The notes: generated by a model not told the origin, from the letters alone. Positions 8,780 through 18,103 are shown, numbered from the stretch's first letter. The stretch is 46,214 bases of DNA from Clostridium sp. chh4-2 (GCF_002899675.1 NZ_PKUU01000035.1:1-46214); one strand, 5' to 3'. Translations and numbers: made by a program.

Positions 8780-9277
8780 ATTTATAGTCCTTTCGTAATT
8801 GCTCAGTACGCTAACAATTACATCCTTTCTTTTTTAGTGACTGCAGACAGGCAGAAAACAAAAAGGATAAGACTGCATATAAGTTATGGATCATTTAGGG
8901 AATTGGAATAAAAATTTAAATCAATAGGGATAGGATATAAGAATCGGTGTCAATTGACTGCTAGATTTAAATGGATTTGTTTATACTCTACCACGGTTTT
9001 CTAAAAACTACAATCCCTAAAGTTAATATTGGAAAAATATGGAAATTTCCATCTTTTCGAAAAAAACCAAAAAGAACCAAAGAACTTATTTTTATATCAT
9101 TAATTATGCAAAACATACAAGAAAAGACAAAAAAATACCTGTAATATGACGAATATTTCAAAAAATATTGATTTCTAAATACCGCTAAACTATCATAAAA
9201 GCAGGGATAAGATACATGTTGCATATAGGTAGTCAATTGAAAATGGATTTATTTTACAAGAGAAAGGAGTATTCTTT
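8780..9277. promoter_or_regulatory. Divergent regulatory region between uxaA operon and transporter cluster
   Basis: 498 bp with no credible gene; AT-rich. It contains an inverted repeat GTAATTG-N13-CAATTAC (8795-8821) just upstream of the uxaA ribosome binding site, a 10-bp palindrome GTCAATTGAC (8949-8958), a 14-bp palindrome ATGGAAATTTCCAT (9039-9052), and GTCAATTGA again at 9232-9240, just before the transporter ribosome binding site. No convincing -35/-10 pair with standard spacing was found for either operon. The repeated CAATTG-type sites are candidate operators for the GntR-LacI regulator encoded downstream. Confidence 0.55.
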
Positions 9278-10795
9278 TTGGACCAGAATGTGATTTTAGA
9301 GGTCAGAGGCGTCAGTAAATATTTTCCGGGTGTCCAGGCATTAGGAGGCGTAGACCTGGATATAAAAAAGGGAGAGGTTCATTCAATTGTGGGTGAAAAC
9401 GGCGCAGGCAAATCCACGCTTATGAAGGTTCTCACCGGAGTGTATAAGCGGGATGAAGGGGAGTATTATTTTGAAGGAAAACCGGCTGTGTTTCAAAATA
9501 TACATCAATCCATTGAACTAGGGATCAGCTGTATTTATCAGGAATTGACCATAGTTCCCATGCTGGATGTAGCGAAAAATTTATTTTTAGGTAATTTGCC
9601 GGTGAATCAGTATGGATTTGTGGATTATAAGAAGCTGTATCGGGATGCCCAGGAGGTTTTGGATCTTTTGGGAATGGATTTGTCTCCCAAAACGATTGCC
9701 AAAGACCTTTCTGTTGCTCAGCATCAGATGATTGAAATTGGGCGGGCGGTTTCCAGAAAAGCGAAGGTGATAATCATGGACGAGCCCACATCCTCCCTTA
9801 CCGGCAATGAAACTGCGGTTTTATTCCGTGTGATCCGTTCCCTGAAGGAGAAAGGAATCGGTATTTTCTACATATCTCATAAGCTGGAAGAAATTATACA
9901 GATATCCGACAGAATATCCGTATTCCGGGACGGGAAAAAGATTATAACCTTTCCAAATGACAAAAATGTGAGTCAGGATATGATAATCGGCCACATGATA
10001 GGAAGAAAAATTGAAAACTACTATAACAAGCAGAAGGTGGAAAAGGGAGAGGTCGCTCTGGAGGTAAAAGGGCTGACGAGAAAAGGCGTATTTGAAGACA
10101 TCAGCTTTCAGGTGAAAAGGGGGGAGGTGTTAGGATTTTTTGGACTGGTGGGAGCAGGGCGCTCAGAAGTCATGACAGCGTTGATGGGAATAGAAAAAAC
10201 AGACGCCGGAGAGGTTTATATTGACGGAAAAAGAAGAAAGCTGAATTCTCCTGCGCAAGCAATTGGCGCCGGCATCGGTTTTGTGCCGGAAGACAGGAGG
10301 CAGCAGGGGCTGATTTTGCGGCTCAGCGTTCGATTTAACGCGATGATTATAAAAATGAATGAAATTGCCAGGTTTGGAATTACAAGAATGCAGGAGGAAA
10401 ACAGGATAGCCAATGAGTACAGGGAATATCTCAATATAAAAACTCCGAATCTGGGAAAAACGGTCGGCGAGTTGTCCGGCGGCAATCAGCAAAAGGTTGT
10501 AATTGCAAAATGGCTGATGATGAGCCCTAAGATTCTGATTTTGGACGAGCCGACAAGAGGCATAGACGTGGGAGCGAAGACGGAAATCTATCGTCTGATC
10601 AATGAACTGGCTGCAAAAGGGGTGGCGGTCATCGTCATCTCTTCAGAGCTTCCGGAGGCATTGGGTCTAAGTGACCGGATTATTACCATGTCAGAGGGAC
10701 GCATGACCGGAGATATGGAAATTGACAAATGCAGCAGCCAGACCGTAATGGAAGCCGCGCTGGGAGGTAGAAAGCATGAACAGGAAAGGACTTGA
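9278..10795 (+). CDS. Sugar ABC transporter ATP-binding protein (RbsA/MglA type)
   Basis: A 505-aa cytoplasmic ATPase with two ABC domains. Domain 1 has a full Walker A (GENGAGKST, 39-47) and DEPTSSL. Domain 2 has the altered Walker A typical of this family (GLVGAGRSE), then LSGGNQQK and DEPTRGID. The start is TTG at 9278, supported by AAAGGAG at 9263-9269 with 8-nt spacing. It energises import through the two permeases that follow and overlaps the first by 20 bp. The family imports ribose, galactose, xylose and related sugars; next to sugar-acid enzymes, a sugar acid or its precursor is the inferred cargo. Confidence 0.95.
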   Translation: MDQNVILEVRGVSKYFPGVQALGGVDLDIKKGEVHSIVGENGAGKSTLMKVLTGVYKRDEGEYYFEGKPAVFQNIHQSIELGISCIYQELTIVPMLDVAKNLFLGNLPVNQYGFVDYKKLYRDAQEVLDLLGMDLSPKTIAKDLSVAQHQMIEIGRAVSRKAKVIIMDEPTSSLTGNETAVLFRVIRSLKEKGIGIFYISHKLEEIIQISDRISVFRDGKKIITFPNDKNVSQDMIIGHMIGRKIENYYNKQKVEKGEVALEVKGLTRKGVFEDISFQVKRGEVLGFFGLVGAGRSEVMTALMGIEKTDAGEVYIDGKRRKLNSPAQAIGAGIGFVPEDRRQQGLILRLSVRFNAMIIKMNEIARFGITRMQEENRIANEYREYLNIKTPNLGKTVGELSGGNQQKVVIAKWLMMSPKILILDEPTRGIDVGAKTEIYRLINELAAKGVAVIVISSELPEALGLSDRIITMSEGRMTGDMEIDKCSSQTVMEAALGGRKHEQERT

Positions 10796-11789
10796 AAAAA
10801 TTGACTGGGCGAAAAATATCCGATTGATTGTGCTGTTAGGAGGAATTATTCTGCTTTTGGCAGCCCAATGTATTCACAGCCCGGCAATTTTAAAGAGCGG
10901 AGCTTCCGCCTATAATTATTTGATAAAAATTATTCTGGCGGTGGGAAGCACGGCGCTGATTGCCAGCGGAGTGACCTTTGTAATTATCAGTGGAAATAAC
11001 GATCTGTCAACCGGATGTATGATGCAGTTCGCGGCATCTATCGCATGTGTGGTAGGAAATAAGTATTTTGACTTGTTCGGTGAAAATACGGTTTCCGTGA
11101 TTTCCATCCTCACTCCGGTGGCGGTATGCATGGTTTTGGGGATGATAAACGGAATTTTAGTGGGTGTATGCGGGCTGAATGCCTTTGTATGTACCTTGGG
11201 AATGGCTTATATTATCCAGTCCATCCATGTTTTATATAACGGTGGAGGAACCGTTTACCCGAAAAGCCTTGCGATATTCCGTTTTATCGGAAAAGGGAGG
11301 ATAGCAGGGATCATACCATTTCCAATCGTATTTATTACGCTTGTATTTTTAATTCTCGGATTCATCCTGCATAAAACGACTATTGGAAGAAAGGTGTATG
11401 CGGTAGGCGGCAATCCTACTGCCTCACGTTTTTCCGGCATAGATTCCAAACGTATGATTGTGTTTGTATATATGATTTCAGGAATGATGTCCGGGGTAGC
11501 AGGTGTATTTATCGCTTCCTATACGGAATCAGGGGATATGCTGATGGGAGTGGGAAAAGAATTTGATGCGATTGTGGCGGTTGTTTTAGGAGGCGCACTG
11601 CTGACCGGTGGAGCGGGAGGCATGATAGGAACGGTTTTGGGCTCTTTGTTTTTGGGAGTTCTGGCATTGTTCTATGTGCAGTTTAATGTCAATATCAATG
11701 TGCAGTGGGTAATCAGAGGCGCGCTGATGCTTGGGGTTATTCTGATGAACGGATTAATTGACAGAAAGCAGGGAGGGAAGAAATCATGA
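10776..11789 (+). CDS. Sugar ABC transporter permease 1 (RbsC type)
   Basis: A 337-aa polytopic membrane protein of the RbsC/BPD_transp_2 family with about 8-10 hydrophobic segments. Family-typical stretches are SGNNDLSTG, AVGGNPTASRFSGI and VLGGALLTGG. Its start lies within the end of the ATPase gene, and its TGA overlaps the ATG of the second permease (ATGA), so the three genes are translationally coupled. It pairs with permease 2 as a probable heterodimer. Confidence 0.93.
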   Translation: MNRKGLEKIDWAKNIRLIVLLGGIILLLAAQCIHSPAILKSGASAYNYLIKIILAVGSTALIASGVTFVIISGNNDLSTGCMMQFAASIACVVGNKYFDLFGENTVSVISILTPVAVCMVLGMINGILVGVCGLNAFVCTLGMAYIIQSIHVLYNGGGTVYPKSLAIFRFIGKGRIAGIIPFPIVFITLVFLILGFILHKTTIGRKVYAVGGNPTASRFSGIDSKRMIVFVYMISGMMSGVAGVFIASYTESGDMLMGVGKEFDAIVAVVLGGALLTGGAGGMIGTVLGSLFLGVLALFYVQFNVNINVQWVIRGALMLGVILMNGLIDRKQGGKKS

Positions 11790-12763
11790 AGCAAAAAGAA
11801 CTCTCCTTAAAAGAATCCGGTAATTTTTTGATGAGGAATTGTGTTTATATTATCTGCATTCTGTTGCTGATCATACCCGGTTTCTTTTCAAAGACTTATC
11901 TTTCCGCAGCGTCTTTGACGACTTTGAGTAAAAATGTGTCTGTATGGGGGCTCATGGCCATTGGAGTTTCCTTTGTCATGCTTTTGGGCTGCAATGATCT
12001 GTCAATCGGAATGATCGTGTCCATGCTTACCGTGATTGGAGTGATTACATCCAATAAGATCGGTCTGATTCCGGCCGTTATATTCGTAGTGGCAGGCGGC
12101 GTTCTGGCCGGAATTTTCAACGGGATAATTGTAGGAAAGCTGGGAATGAACCCATTTATAGCAACATTGGGAAGCCAAATGGTTTTTAAAGGTGTTGGCC
12201 TTGTCGTCAGCGGCGGGCAGCCGGTATTCAGCTATAATAAAACCCTGGCAGGCCTTTATGATATGGAATTATTGAACCTGGGATTTATTACAATTACCCT
12301 TCCATTCGCGGCCCTGATTATCGTTTTGGCAGCAGCCAGCATACTGCTTAAATACACGAAATTCGGGCAGAGCGTTTATGTGGTTGGAGGCAATAAAGAG
12401 GCGGCTGCGCTGTCCGGTATCAATACGACCAGGGTGACGGTTATCTGCTATATTATATCGGGCTTATGTGGGGCGATAACATCACTGTTTATAATAGCGC
12501 TCAATTCAGCCGGGAATGGGGCTGTTGGGGAACGGTATTCGTTGCAGACGGTAGCGGCCTGTGTGCTGGGCGGACTGGCGATGACAGGCGGATATGGCAA
12601 CGCTTTCCGCGCATTTCTCGGAGTATGCGCGATGCAGCTGATCCAGAAGGTATTGTATCAGGTGGATGCATCGCTGGCAAACCTTCAGATTGGTATTATC
12701 GGAATTATATTGGTAATGTTCCTTCTTTTCAATAAGGCATCCATTGAAAAGAAAAAAGATTAA
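11786..12763 (+). CDS. Sugar ABC transporter permease 2 (RbsC type)
   Basis: A 325-aa polytopic permease homologous to the preceding one. Shared features are LGCNDLSIG, VVGGNKEAAALSGI and VLGGLAMTGGYGN. Two different permeases in one operon suggest a heterodimeric channel, unlike the homodimeric ribose system. The gene is followed by a 74-bp spacer with interleaved stems (12772-12821) before the binding-protein gene. Confidence 0.93.
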   Translation: MKQKELSLKESGNFLMRNCVYIICILLLIIPGFFSKTYLSAASLTTLSKNVSVWGLMAIGVSFVMLLGCNDLSIGMIVSMLTVIGVITSNKIGLIPAVIFVVAGGVLAGIFNGIIVGKLGMNPFIATLGSQMVFKGVGLVVSGGQPVFSYNKTLAGLYDMELLNLGFITITLPFAALIIVLAAASILLKYTKFGQSVYVVGGNKEAAALSGINTTRVTVICYIISGLCGAITSLFIIALNSAGNGAVGERYSLQTVAACVLGGLAMTGGYGNAFRAFLGVCAMQLIQKVLYQVDASLANLQIGIIGIILVMFLLFNKASIEKKKD

Positions 12764-12771
12764 AAAGATAT

Positions 12772-12821
12772 ATGTGTTTGCGGCCGCGCTGTTCCCTAAA
12801 CACATGGAGAAAAAACAGCGC
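12772..12821 (+). promoter_or_regulatory. Intercistronic interleaved stems (possible pseudoknot) before the binding-protein gene
   Basis: Two perfect 8-bp complementarities are interleaved: ATGTGTTT (12772-12779) with AAACACAT (12798-12805), and GCGCTGTT (12786-12793) with AACAGCGC (12814-12821). The second stem ends a few bases before the AGAGGAGA ribosome binding site of the lipoprotein. They can form an H-type pseudoknot or two alternative hairpins. Both would protect or tune the downstream message. Confidence 0.6.
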
Positions 12822-12837
12822 AGAAAAGAGGAGAGAT

Positions 12838-13908
12838 ATGAGAAAAAGAGCAGCAGCTTTATTTATGGTATTTTGTTTGACAGCAGCATTAGCCGGTTGT
12901 GGCACCAATGGGGGAAAAGCCGAACAGACGGCAGCCGAAAAGACTACAGAAGTTCAAACGGCAGCTTCATCTGAGGAAAAAACGACGGAAGCAGCGGATG
13001 CGTCACAGACGCCGGCAGCAGAACGTCCGATCGTATGCCTTCTGATGAGCAAGACCACCTCTGCATACAGCGGAGCCTATTTTTCCAACTTTAAGGAAAA
13101 AGCGGTGGAGTATCCGGATGTGGAATGGATCGCTTTTGATGCCCAAAACGATCCAACACTTCAGGCCCAGCAGGCAGAGGAAGCCATCGCCATGGGAGCT
13201 GCCTGTATTATGATGCAGCCCATTGATGGAACGGCTCTGATTGCCGCCGCTAAAAAGATATCGGAGGCGGAAATTCCTCTGGTCATCTGCAATAAAAAAC
13301 TGACCGAGGAAGGCGAACCGTACTATACCTGTTATTTTGGGCCGGACTGCTATCTGGAAGGCCAGCTTGCTGCCGACCTGCTTCATGAAAAATATCCGGA
13401 CGGATGTAACTATGTTCATTTAGGGCAGGATACGTCGGATGAAGTCGGGCGTCTGCGTTTGGCCGGATTTGAAGATCAGGCAGCTGAAAAAGACTATAAG
13501 TTTGAATGCCTTGGAGTATCTCCATCCTGCAATTGGTCCGCTGAAAACGGAAAGACCTATATGGCGGCATTTTTAACAAAATTTTCTGGGCAGATTGACG
13601 CGGTATGGGCCATCGACGATGCAGTTGGATATGGAGCTCTGCAGGCAGTGCAGGAAGATTTATCAGGAGAAAACGAAAAGGTGCAGATTATATCTGTCGG
13701 AGGGCAGGAAGCTAATCTGAATGCGATCAAAGAAGGAAAGAATTATCTGGGCACCATCTATCAGTCTCCGATTTTAGAGTCAGACGGAGCGATGAAAATC
13801 GTTAATGACATTGTGATTAATCAAAAGGTGCCTTCAGAAAAGAGCATATCCATGGAACTGCCGGTGATCACCGTTGATAATGCCGGCGAGTATCCTCCGG
13901 CTTATTAA
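12838..13908 (+). CDS. Sugar-binding lipoprotein of the ABC transporter (RbsB-like)
   Basis: A 356-aa periplasmic-binding-protein-like lipoprotein that captures the substrate outside the membrane. The start at 12838 is preferred because it has AGAGGAGA just upstream and gives a clean lipoprotein signal with lipobox LAGC, the lipidated cysteine being residue 21. A Glu/Thr/Ala-rich linker (about 22-60) follows, then a type I binding-protein fold (Peripla_BP_4-like) beginning at RPIVCLLMSKTTSAYSG. It sits directly downstream of its permeases. The ligand cannot be read from sequence. Confidence 0.92.
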   Translation: MRKRAAALFMVFCLTAALAGCGTNGGKAEQTAAEKTTEVQTAASSEEKTTEAADASQTPAAERPIVCLLMSKTTSAYSGAYFSNFKEKAVEYPDVEWIAFDAQNDPTLQAQQAEEAIAMGAACIMMQPIDGTALIAAAKKISEAEIPLVICNKKLTEEGEPYYTCYFGPDCYLEGQLAADLLHEKYPDGCNYVHLGQDTSDEVGRLRLAGFEDQAAEKDYKFECLGVSPSCNWSAENGKTYMAAFLTKFSGQIDAVWAIDDAVGYGALQAVQEDLSGENEKVQIISVGGQEANLNAIKEGKNYLGTIYQSPILESDGAMKIVNDIVINQKVPSEKSISMELPVITVDNAGEYPPAY

Positions 13909-13951
13909 TAAAACAGATAAATATTTAGAAAGGACAAAGGGCTCGAATAGA

Positions 13952-14416
13952 ATGGACAAGAACTGCATGTATTGTGATAAAGGTGAGGAACTCAGGCAGA
14001 TAATGCTGCCGGTCTGCGAGATAGAAGGATTTCCGCTTTATCTTATGAAAAACCAAACATATTATGGGAGAGTTGTGCTGGCCTGTGATGAGCATATAGG
14101 TAAAATTGCCGAAATGGAAGAGAAAAAATGTAGTGATTTCTTTCATGCAGTTCAAAAAACTGCTGCCCTGATGACGGAAGTATTTCGCCCGGGGCAGGTG
14201 AATATCGGAATGTATGCGGATAAAATGAGCCATCTTCACTGCCATATCACTCCCAAGTATCCGGATGGGCCGGATTGGGGCGGAATCTTCCAGATGAATC
14301 CGCAGCCTCCTGTAATTCTTACAGATGATGAATATGAAAACATGATACATAAAATCAGAGATGCGGCCGGGATATATGAGAACGCATTCAAGAGCCGGGG
14401 GGATGCCGTATGCTGA
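13952..14416 (+). CDS. HIT-family protein
   Basis: A 154-aa histidine-triad protein with HLHCHIT (94-100), i.e. the H-x-H-x-H nucleotide hydrolase/transferase motif (H94, H96, H98). It also has an N-terminal CMYC pair (C5, C8) like the zinc site of many HIT proteins. Start 13952 is chosen because it begins MDKNCMYC and follows an AAAGG sequence; a longer upstream frame overlaps the lipoprotein gene. Its stop overlaps the start of the LarA-like gene, so they are coupled. HIT proteins act on nucleotide phosphoramidates or dinucleotides; a role in sugar-acid use is not obvious. Confidence 0.85.
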   Translation: MDKNCMYCDKGEELRQIMLPVCEIEGFPLYLMKNQTYYGRVVLACDEHIGKIAEMEEKKCSDFFHAVQKTAALMTEVFRPGQVNIGMYADKMSHLHCHITPKYPDGPDWGGIFQMNPQPPVILTDDEYENMIHKIRDAAGIYENAFKSRGDAVC

Positions 14417-15738
14417 TCGATTTTCCGAAAGTAAGCGGTGTAATCGTACAGGGAATGGACCAGGTACGGATTCCAAGAATGGTTACCATCCGGCAGATTT
14501 ACGACAGCTCTGCGATCGGGGATATACCGGAACACATTCGCAGCCGTATGAAGTGGGAACTTAAAAATCCGGAATGGTTTGCAGGGAAAAGAATCTGCGT
14601 TACTGTGGGCAGCAGGGGAATACCTCATCTGGATGTAATTGTAAAGACGGTCTGTAACCAGCTGAAGGCGTGGGATGCCAAACCGTTTCTGATTCCCGCC
14701 ATGGGAAGCCATGGCGGGGGAACCGCAGAGGGACAAAGCGGGATTTTAGCAGGCTACGGCATCACAAAAGAGAGCATGGGAGTTCCGGTTATGGCCTCCA
14801 TGGAAGTGGTCCAATATGGGGAACTGTCCAATGGCACACCTTTATACTGCGACAAACTGGCATTTGAATCGGATGGTATTGTGATTCTGAACAAAGTAAA
14901 ACCCCATACGGATTTCAGGGGGGAACATGAAAGCGGCCTGGCAAAAATGATTGCTATCGGCTTGGCAAAACATATCGGAGCATCCGCATTTCACCTGCAG
15001 GGATTCAGTGAATTTTCAAAACGGGTTCCCGAAGCGGCCGAAATATTTCTTAAAAAGGCTCCGGTAGCATTTGGTATCGGCCTGGTTCAAAACGCATACG
15101 ATGAAATCTGCGCAATTGAAGCGGCAGAACCGGAAAAAATTATGGAAATGGATAAAGAGCTGCTGGCGTTGGCAAAACAGCGGCTGGCAACCTTTAAATT
15201 TGACAGTTTGGATGTGCTTGTTATTGATGAAATCGGCAAAAATATCAGCGGTTACGGACAGGACCCCAATGTGACGGGGCGGGCCAATGGATCGGACGAA
15301 TCCTTCCGTCACATTTTAGAGCTTAACAAAATGGTTATTTTGGGGGTGACGGAGCAGAGCCATCACAATGGTTCGGGAATTGCGGAAGCAGATGTTACGA
15401 CTCTTCGCTGTATGAGGGGGATTGACTGGGCGCAAGTGTGGACAAACCTCATCACCTCCACTGAGATTCAGGGATGTAAGATGCCCATGTACGCTGACTG
15501 CGACAGAGATGCTGTTTTACTGGCAATCAGAAGCTGCAGCGGTGTGGATTTTTCAAAGATACGGATGGCCCATATCAGAAACACGTCCGAACTTCATGAG
15601 ATTGAGGTTTCAGAGGAATTGTACCGTTTGATAAAGGACAGGAAGGATATTGAACTGGTCCGCGGTCCGCATGAGCTGATATTTGACCAGGATGGATATC
15701 TGATTAACACCGGGATTGATAATTCAGATGGGGTGTGA
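14410..15738 (+). CDS. LarA-like protein (DUF2088, lactate racemase superfamily)
   Basis: A 442-aa protein resembling LarA, the nickel-pincer lactate racemase. GSRGIPHLD (67-75) and GSHGG (99-103) match the N-terminal domain. H101, H166 (in VKPHTDF), K179 and H195 fall at spacings close to LarA H108, H174, K184 and H200, the active-site and cofactor-lysine positions. The catalytic machinery therefore looks retained. LarA relatives acting on other 2-hydroxy acids are known, so an epimerase for the sugar acid handled by this cluster is plausible, but that is inference. Cofactor synthesis genes (larB, larC, larE) are not in the window. Starts inside the HIT gene and ends over the regulator gene. 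Confidence 0.8.
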   Translation: MLIDFPKVSGVIVQGMDQVRIPRMVTIRQIYDSSAIGDIPEHIRSRMKWELKNPEWFAGKRICVTVGSRGIPHLDVIVKTVCNQLKAWDAKPFLIPAMGSHGGGTAEGQSGILAGYGITKESMGVPVMASMEVVQYGELSNGTPLYCDKLAFESDGIVILNKVKPHTDFRGEHESGLAKMIAIGLAKHIGASAFHLQGFSEFSKRVPEAAEIFLKKAPVAFGIGLVQNAYDEICAIEAAEPEKIMEMDKELLALAKQRLATFKFDSLDVLVIDEIGKNISGYGQDPNVTGRANGSDESFRHILELNKMVILGVTEQSHHNGSGIAEADVTTLRCMRGIDWAQVWTNLITSTEIQGCKMPMYADCDRDAVLLAIRSCSGVDFSKIRMAHIRNTSELHEIEVSEELYRLIKDRKDIELVRGPHELIFDQDGYLINTGIDNSDGV

Positions 15739-15764
15739 AGAAAATAGCAGAACCGAGAGGCAAT

Positions 15765-16886
15765 ATGGAATATAAGTATCTATATCAGAATATTTACAAC
15801 AATTTAAAGCAGGAAATTGTGAGCGGAACCTATGAAACTGGATGCTTTCTTCCCACGGAACGAGAACTATGCCAACGTTTTTCCGTGGAGAGAACCACGG
15901 TCAGAAGAGCGCTTGATTTCCTTGTGAAGGACCGGATGGTGGAGAAATATCCCGGGATGGGAAGTAAAGTGATATACAGCAAAAACCGGGAAACTTCCAG
16001 GATTATCAGCACAGGAGGGGATTCCATCGGCATATTTATGGTGGAAAAAATCGGAAGTGATAAAAGAATTACAGAACCTTATTATTCCGATCTGTTTTAT
16101 TACCTCGCCCAGGAATGCTGTGAGAGGGGACTGCAGCTGGTCTCTTATCCGATCCATGAAAATACCAATATCGAGGACATCATCAGAAGAAATAATTTTC
16201 TGACTGCTGTTTTTGTCACAAAGGTTCCTAAAAATATGATCCGGCGCGCTGCCGCCTGCAATATTCCGGTTCTTTTGGTAAACGAGTTATATGAAAACTT
16301 TTCAACCATTCAGCATGATTATTTTTCCTCAGCTAGTATGGCTATGGAATACCTCTATGAAAACGGACACCGGCGGATTGCCGTTTTACGGGGGCCGGAC
16401 GGCTATCTGGCGACAAGAGATGAGCTTGCAGGAATTCACGACTCTATCATACGGCTCAAGATGAAGCTGTATAGGGACTGGATCGTCGAAGGCGACTGGA
16501 CGATGCAGAGCGGCTATAACAGGACAAAAGAATTATTCACAAGCTGTCCTAAGAAGCCGACCGCAGTTTTTGCCTGTAATGACATTATGGCTATCGGAGC
16601 GATTCAGGCGCTCCGGGATTTAGGGATGTCGGTTCCGGAAGACGTGAGCATTATAGGAATGAATAATATGGAACAGCTGCAGTTTTTAGAGCCGGATTTA
16701 ACCACAATTGACGGCAATACCTCGCATTTTGCAAAAGTTATCACAGAGCTGGCCTACAAAAATGCTCTTGTGCAGAACCATATGGGAGTAAAAATTGTAA
16801 TGCCTGTGAAATTGGTGATCCGGGGAACTGTAAAACCGCTTATAAAGGAACCGGAAGACCGTCCGGCAGAACGGAGGAAGGAATGA
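15765..16886 (+). CDS. GntR-type transcriptional regulator with LacI-like sensor domain (AraR type)
   Basis: A transcription factor of about 373 aa. The N-terminal GntR winged helix includes LPTERELCQRFSVERTTVRR. The C-terminal LacI/ribose-binding-like effector domain contains AMEYLYENGHRRIAVLRGP and CNDIMAIGAIQALRDLGMSVPEDVSIIG. This domain pairing is that of the arabinose repressor AraR. It is the only regulator in the cluster and probably senses the imported sugar acid or a derivative. The ATG at 15765 follows GAGAGG at a short 4-nt spacing. A GTG at 15735 that overlaps the previous stop would add ten residues. Candidate operators are the CAATTG-type sites in the divergent region. Confidence 0.92.
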   Translation: MEYKYLYQNIYNNLKQEIVSGTYETGCFLPTERELCQRFSVERTTVRRALDFLVKDRMVEKYPGMGSKVIYSKNRETSRIISTGGDSIGIFMVEKIGSDKRITEPYYSDLFYYLAQECCERGLQLVSYPIHENTNIEDIIRRNNFLTAVFVTKVPKNMIRRAAACNIPVLLVNELYENFSTIQHDYFSSASMAMEYLYENGHRRIAVLRGPDGYLATRDELAGIHDSIIRLKMKLYRDWIVEGDWTMQSGYNRTKELFTSCPKKPTAVFACNDIMAIGAIQALRDLGMSVPEDVSIIGMNNMEQLQFLEPDLTTIDGNTSHFAKVITELAYKNALVQNHMGVKIVMPVKLVIRGTVKPLIKEPEDRPAERRKE

Positions 16887-18091
16887 ATTCAAGGGAAAAG
16901 GTGAAAAAGCTGTTAAATAGGGAAATAACGGACGGCATAGCCATCGACTTTGGAGGAATGTCGTCCAGCGGAATCAGTGCGGTTGCTTATGCAAAGCTGG
17001 TAAAGGCGCTGGGACTTCCTGAACGTATGATAAAGATAAACGATATTTTTCAGCAGACCGCTCAGCCGGACCTGGATGTAATCGAGGCGCTGGGAGGGGA
17101 TTTTGTACAGGCCCTGCCCATGCGCCTGCGCTTTGGCATCAGTTCTAAATCATGGAAGGAATCCGTAATGACGGATGGAACGCCTTGTCTGGTGCCGTCT
17201 GAACTGAATCCGGTTACGGATGAGAAGGGTAACAAGTATATCTATGTAAACGGGATTCCCTATGCGTGTATGCCGGCGCATGGATTTTATTATGACCAGA
17301 CCGCTCATTTGCTGGAGGATGCGGAAGAGGTTTCAGATCTGGAAGGTTATCCTCCTCCCCTGATGGAAGAAGATGAAATTGAATTTATTAGGGAAGAGAT
17401 TGAAGAACTCTACTGCAATACGGATAAGTCCATCGTATTCCGCCTTGGCGGCAGCGTGTTTGAACAGGGACAGAGAGATTTTAATTATGAGAATTTTTAC
17501 TGCAATCTAATAGTTAATAAGGAAATAATGCATGCATATTTCCGGAAACTGACAGATTCCTATCTGCAGAATCTAAAGAACCTGCTTCCTCTTGTGGGAG
17601 ATAAAATTCAGGCAGTCCAGTTTTTTGACGATTTGGGAGCCCAAAGCGGGCTTCAGATCTCCGTGGACACCTATCGGGAAATGATTATGCCGTATCATAA
17701 AGAGATGTATTCCTACATTCATGATATATGTCCCGAGGTAAAGGTACTTCTTCATTGCTGCGGAGGAATTTTTGACCTGATCCCATCGCTGATAGAGGCA
17801 GGGGTGGACCTGCTCAATCCGGTACAGGTCAGCGCAGTGGGAATGGACCCGGATCGGCTAAAAGAAGCATATGGAGACCGGATCATATTCTGGGGCGGGG
17901 GAGCGGATATGCAGGATTTTGTGCAGAAGACTGATGATTTGGAGGCTGTGCGGGAACATGTGGACGGTCTGATTAAAGCGTTTTCAAAGGACGGAGGATT
18001 TATATTCACCCAAATCCACAATATCCAGTACGATGTGCCGCCGGAAAAAATTATTGCAATTTATGAAACCGCAAAAAAATATAAAGGGTAG
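16883..18091 (+). CDS. Uroporphyrinogen-decarboxylase-fold protein (MtaA/UroD-like)
   Basis: A 402-aa protein of the UroD superfamily (COG0407 type). This group includes corrinoid-dependent methyltransferases and many uncharacterised proteins in catabolic operons. The family's metal-site region is seen at VLLHCCGGIFDLIPSLIEAG, with H291-C292-C293. It has no nearby haem genes, so haem synthesis is unlikely. It is coupled to the regulator by an ATGA overlap and followed 12 bp later by the SDR gene. Its reaction is unknown; demethylation of a methylated substrate is one idea from family knowledge. Confidence 0.8.
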   Translation: MNSREKVKKLLNREITDGIAIDFGGMSSSGISAVAYAKLVKALGLPERMIKINDIFQQTAQPDLDVIEALGGDFVQALPMRLRFGISSKSWKESVMTDGTPCLVPSELNPVTDEKGNKYIYVNGIPYACMPAHGFYYDQTAHLLEDAEEVSDLEGYPPPLMEEDEIEFIREEIEELYCNTDKSIVFRLGGSVFEQGQRDFNYENFYCNLIVNKEIMHAYFRKLTDSYLQNLKNLLPLVGDKIQAVQFFDDLGAQSGLQISVDTYREMIMPYHKEMYSYIHDICPEVKVLLHCCGGIFDLIPSLIEAGVDLLNPVQVSAVGMDPDRLKEAYGDRIIFWGGGADMQDFVQKTDDLEAVREHVDGLIKAFSKDGGFIFTQIHNIQYDVPPEKIIAIYETAKKYKG

Positions 18092-18103
18092 AGGAATAGA
18101 AGA

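Noticed and set aside
8988..9236. A small minus-strand gene in the divergent regulatory region
   Set aside because: The frame is AT-rich with biased Phe/Tyr/Ser composition typical of chance translation, lacks a ribosome binding site and covers the candidate operators.
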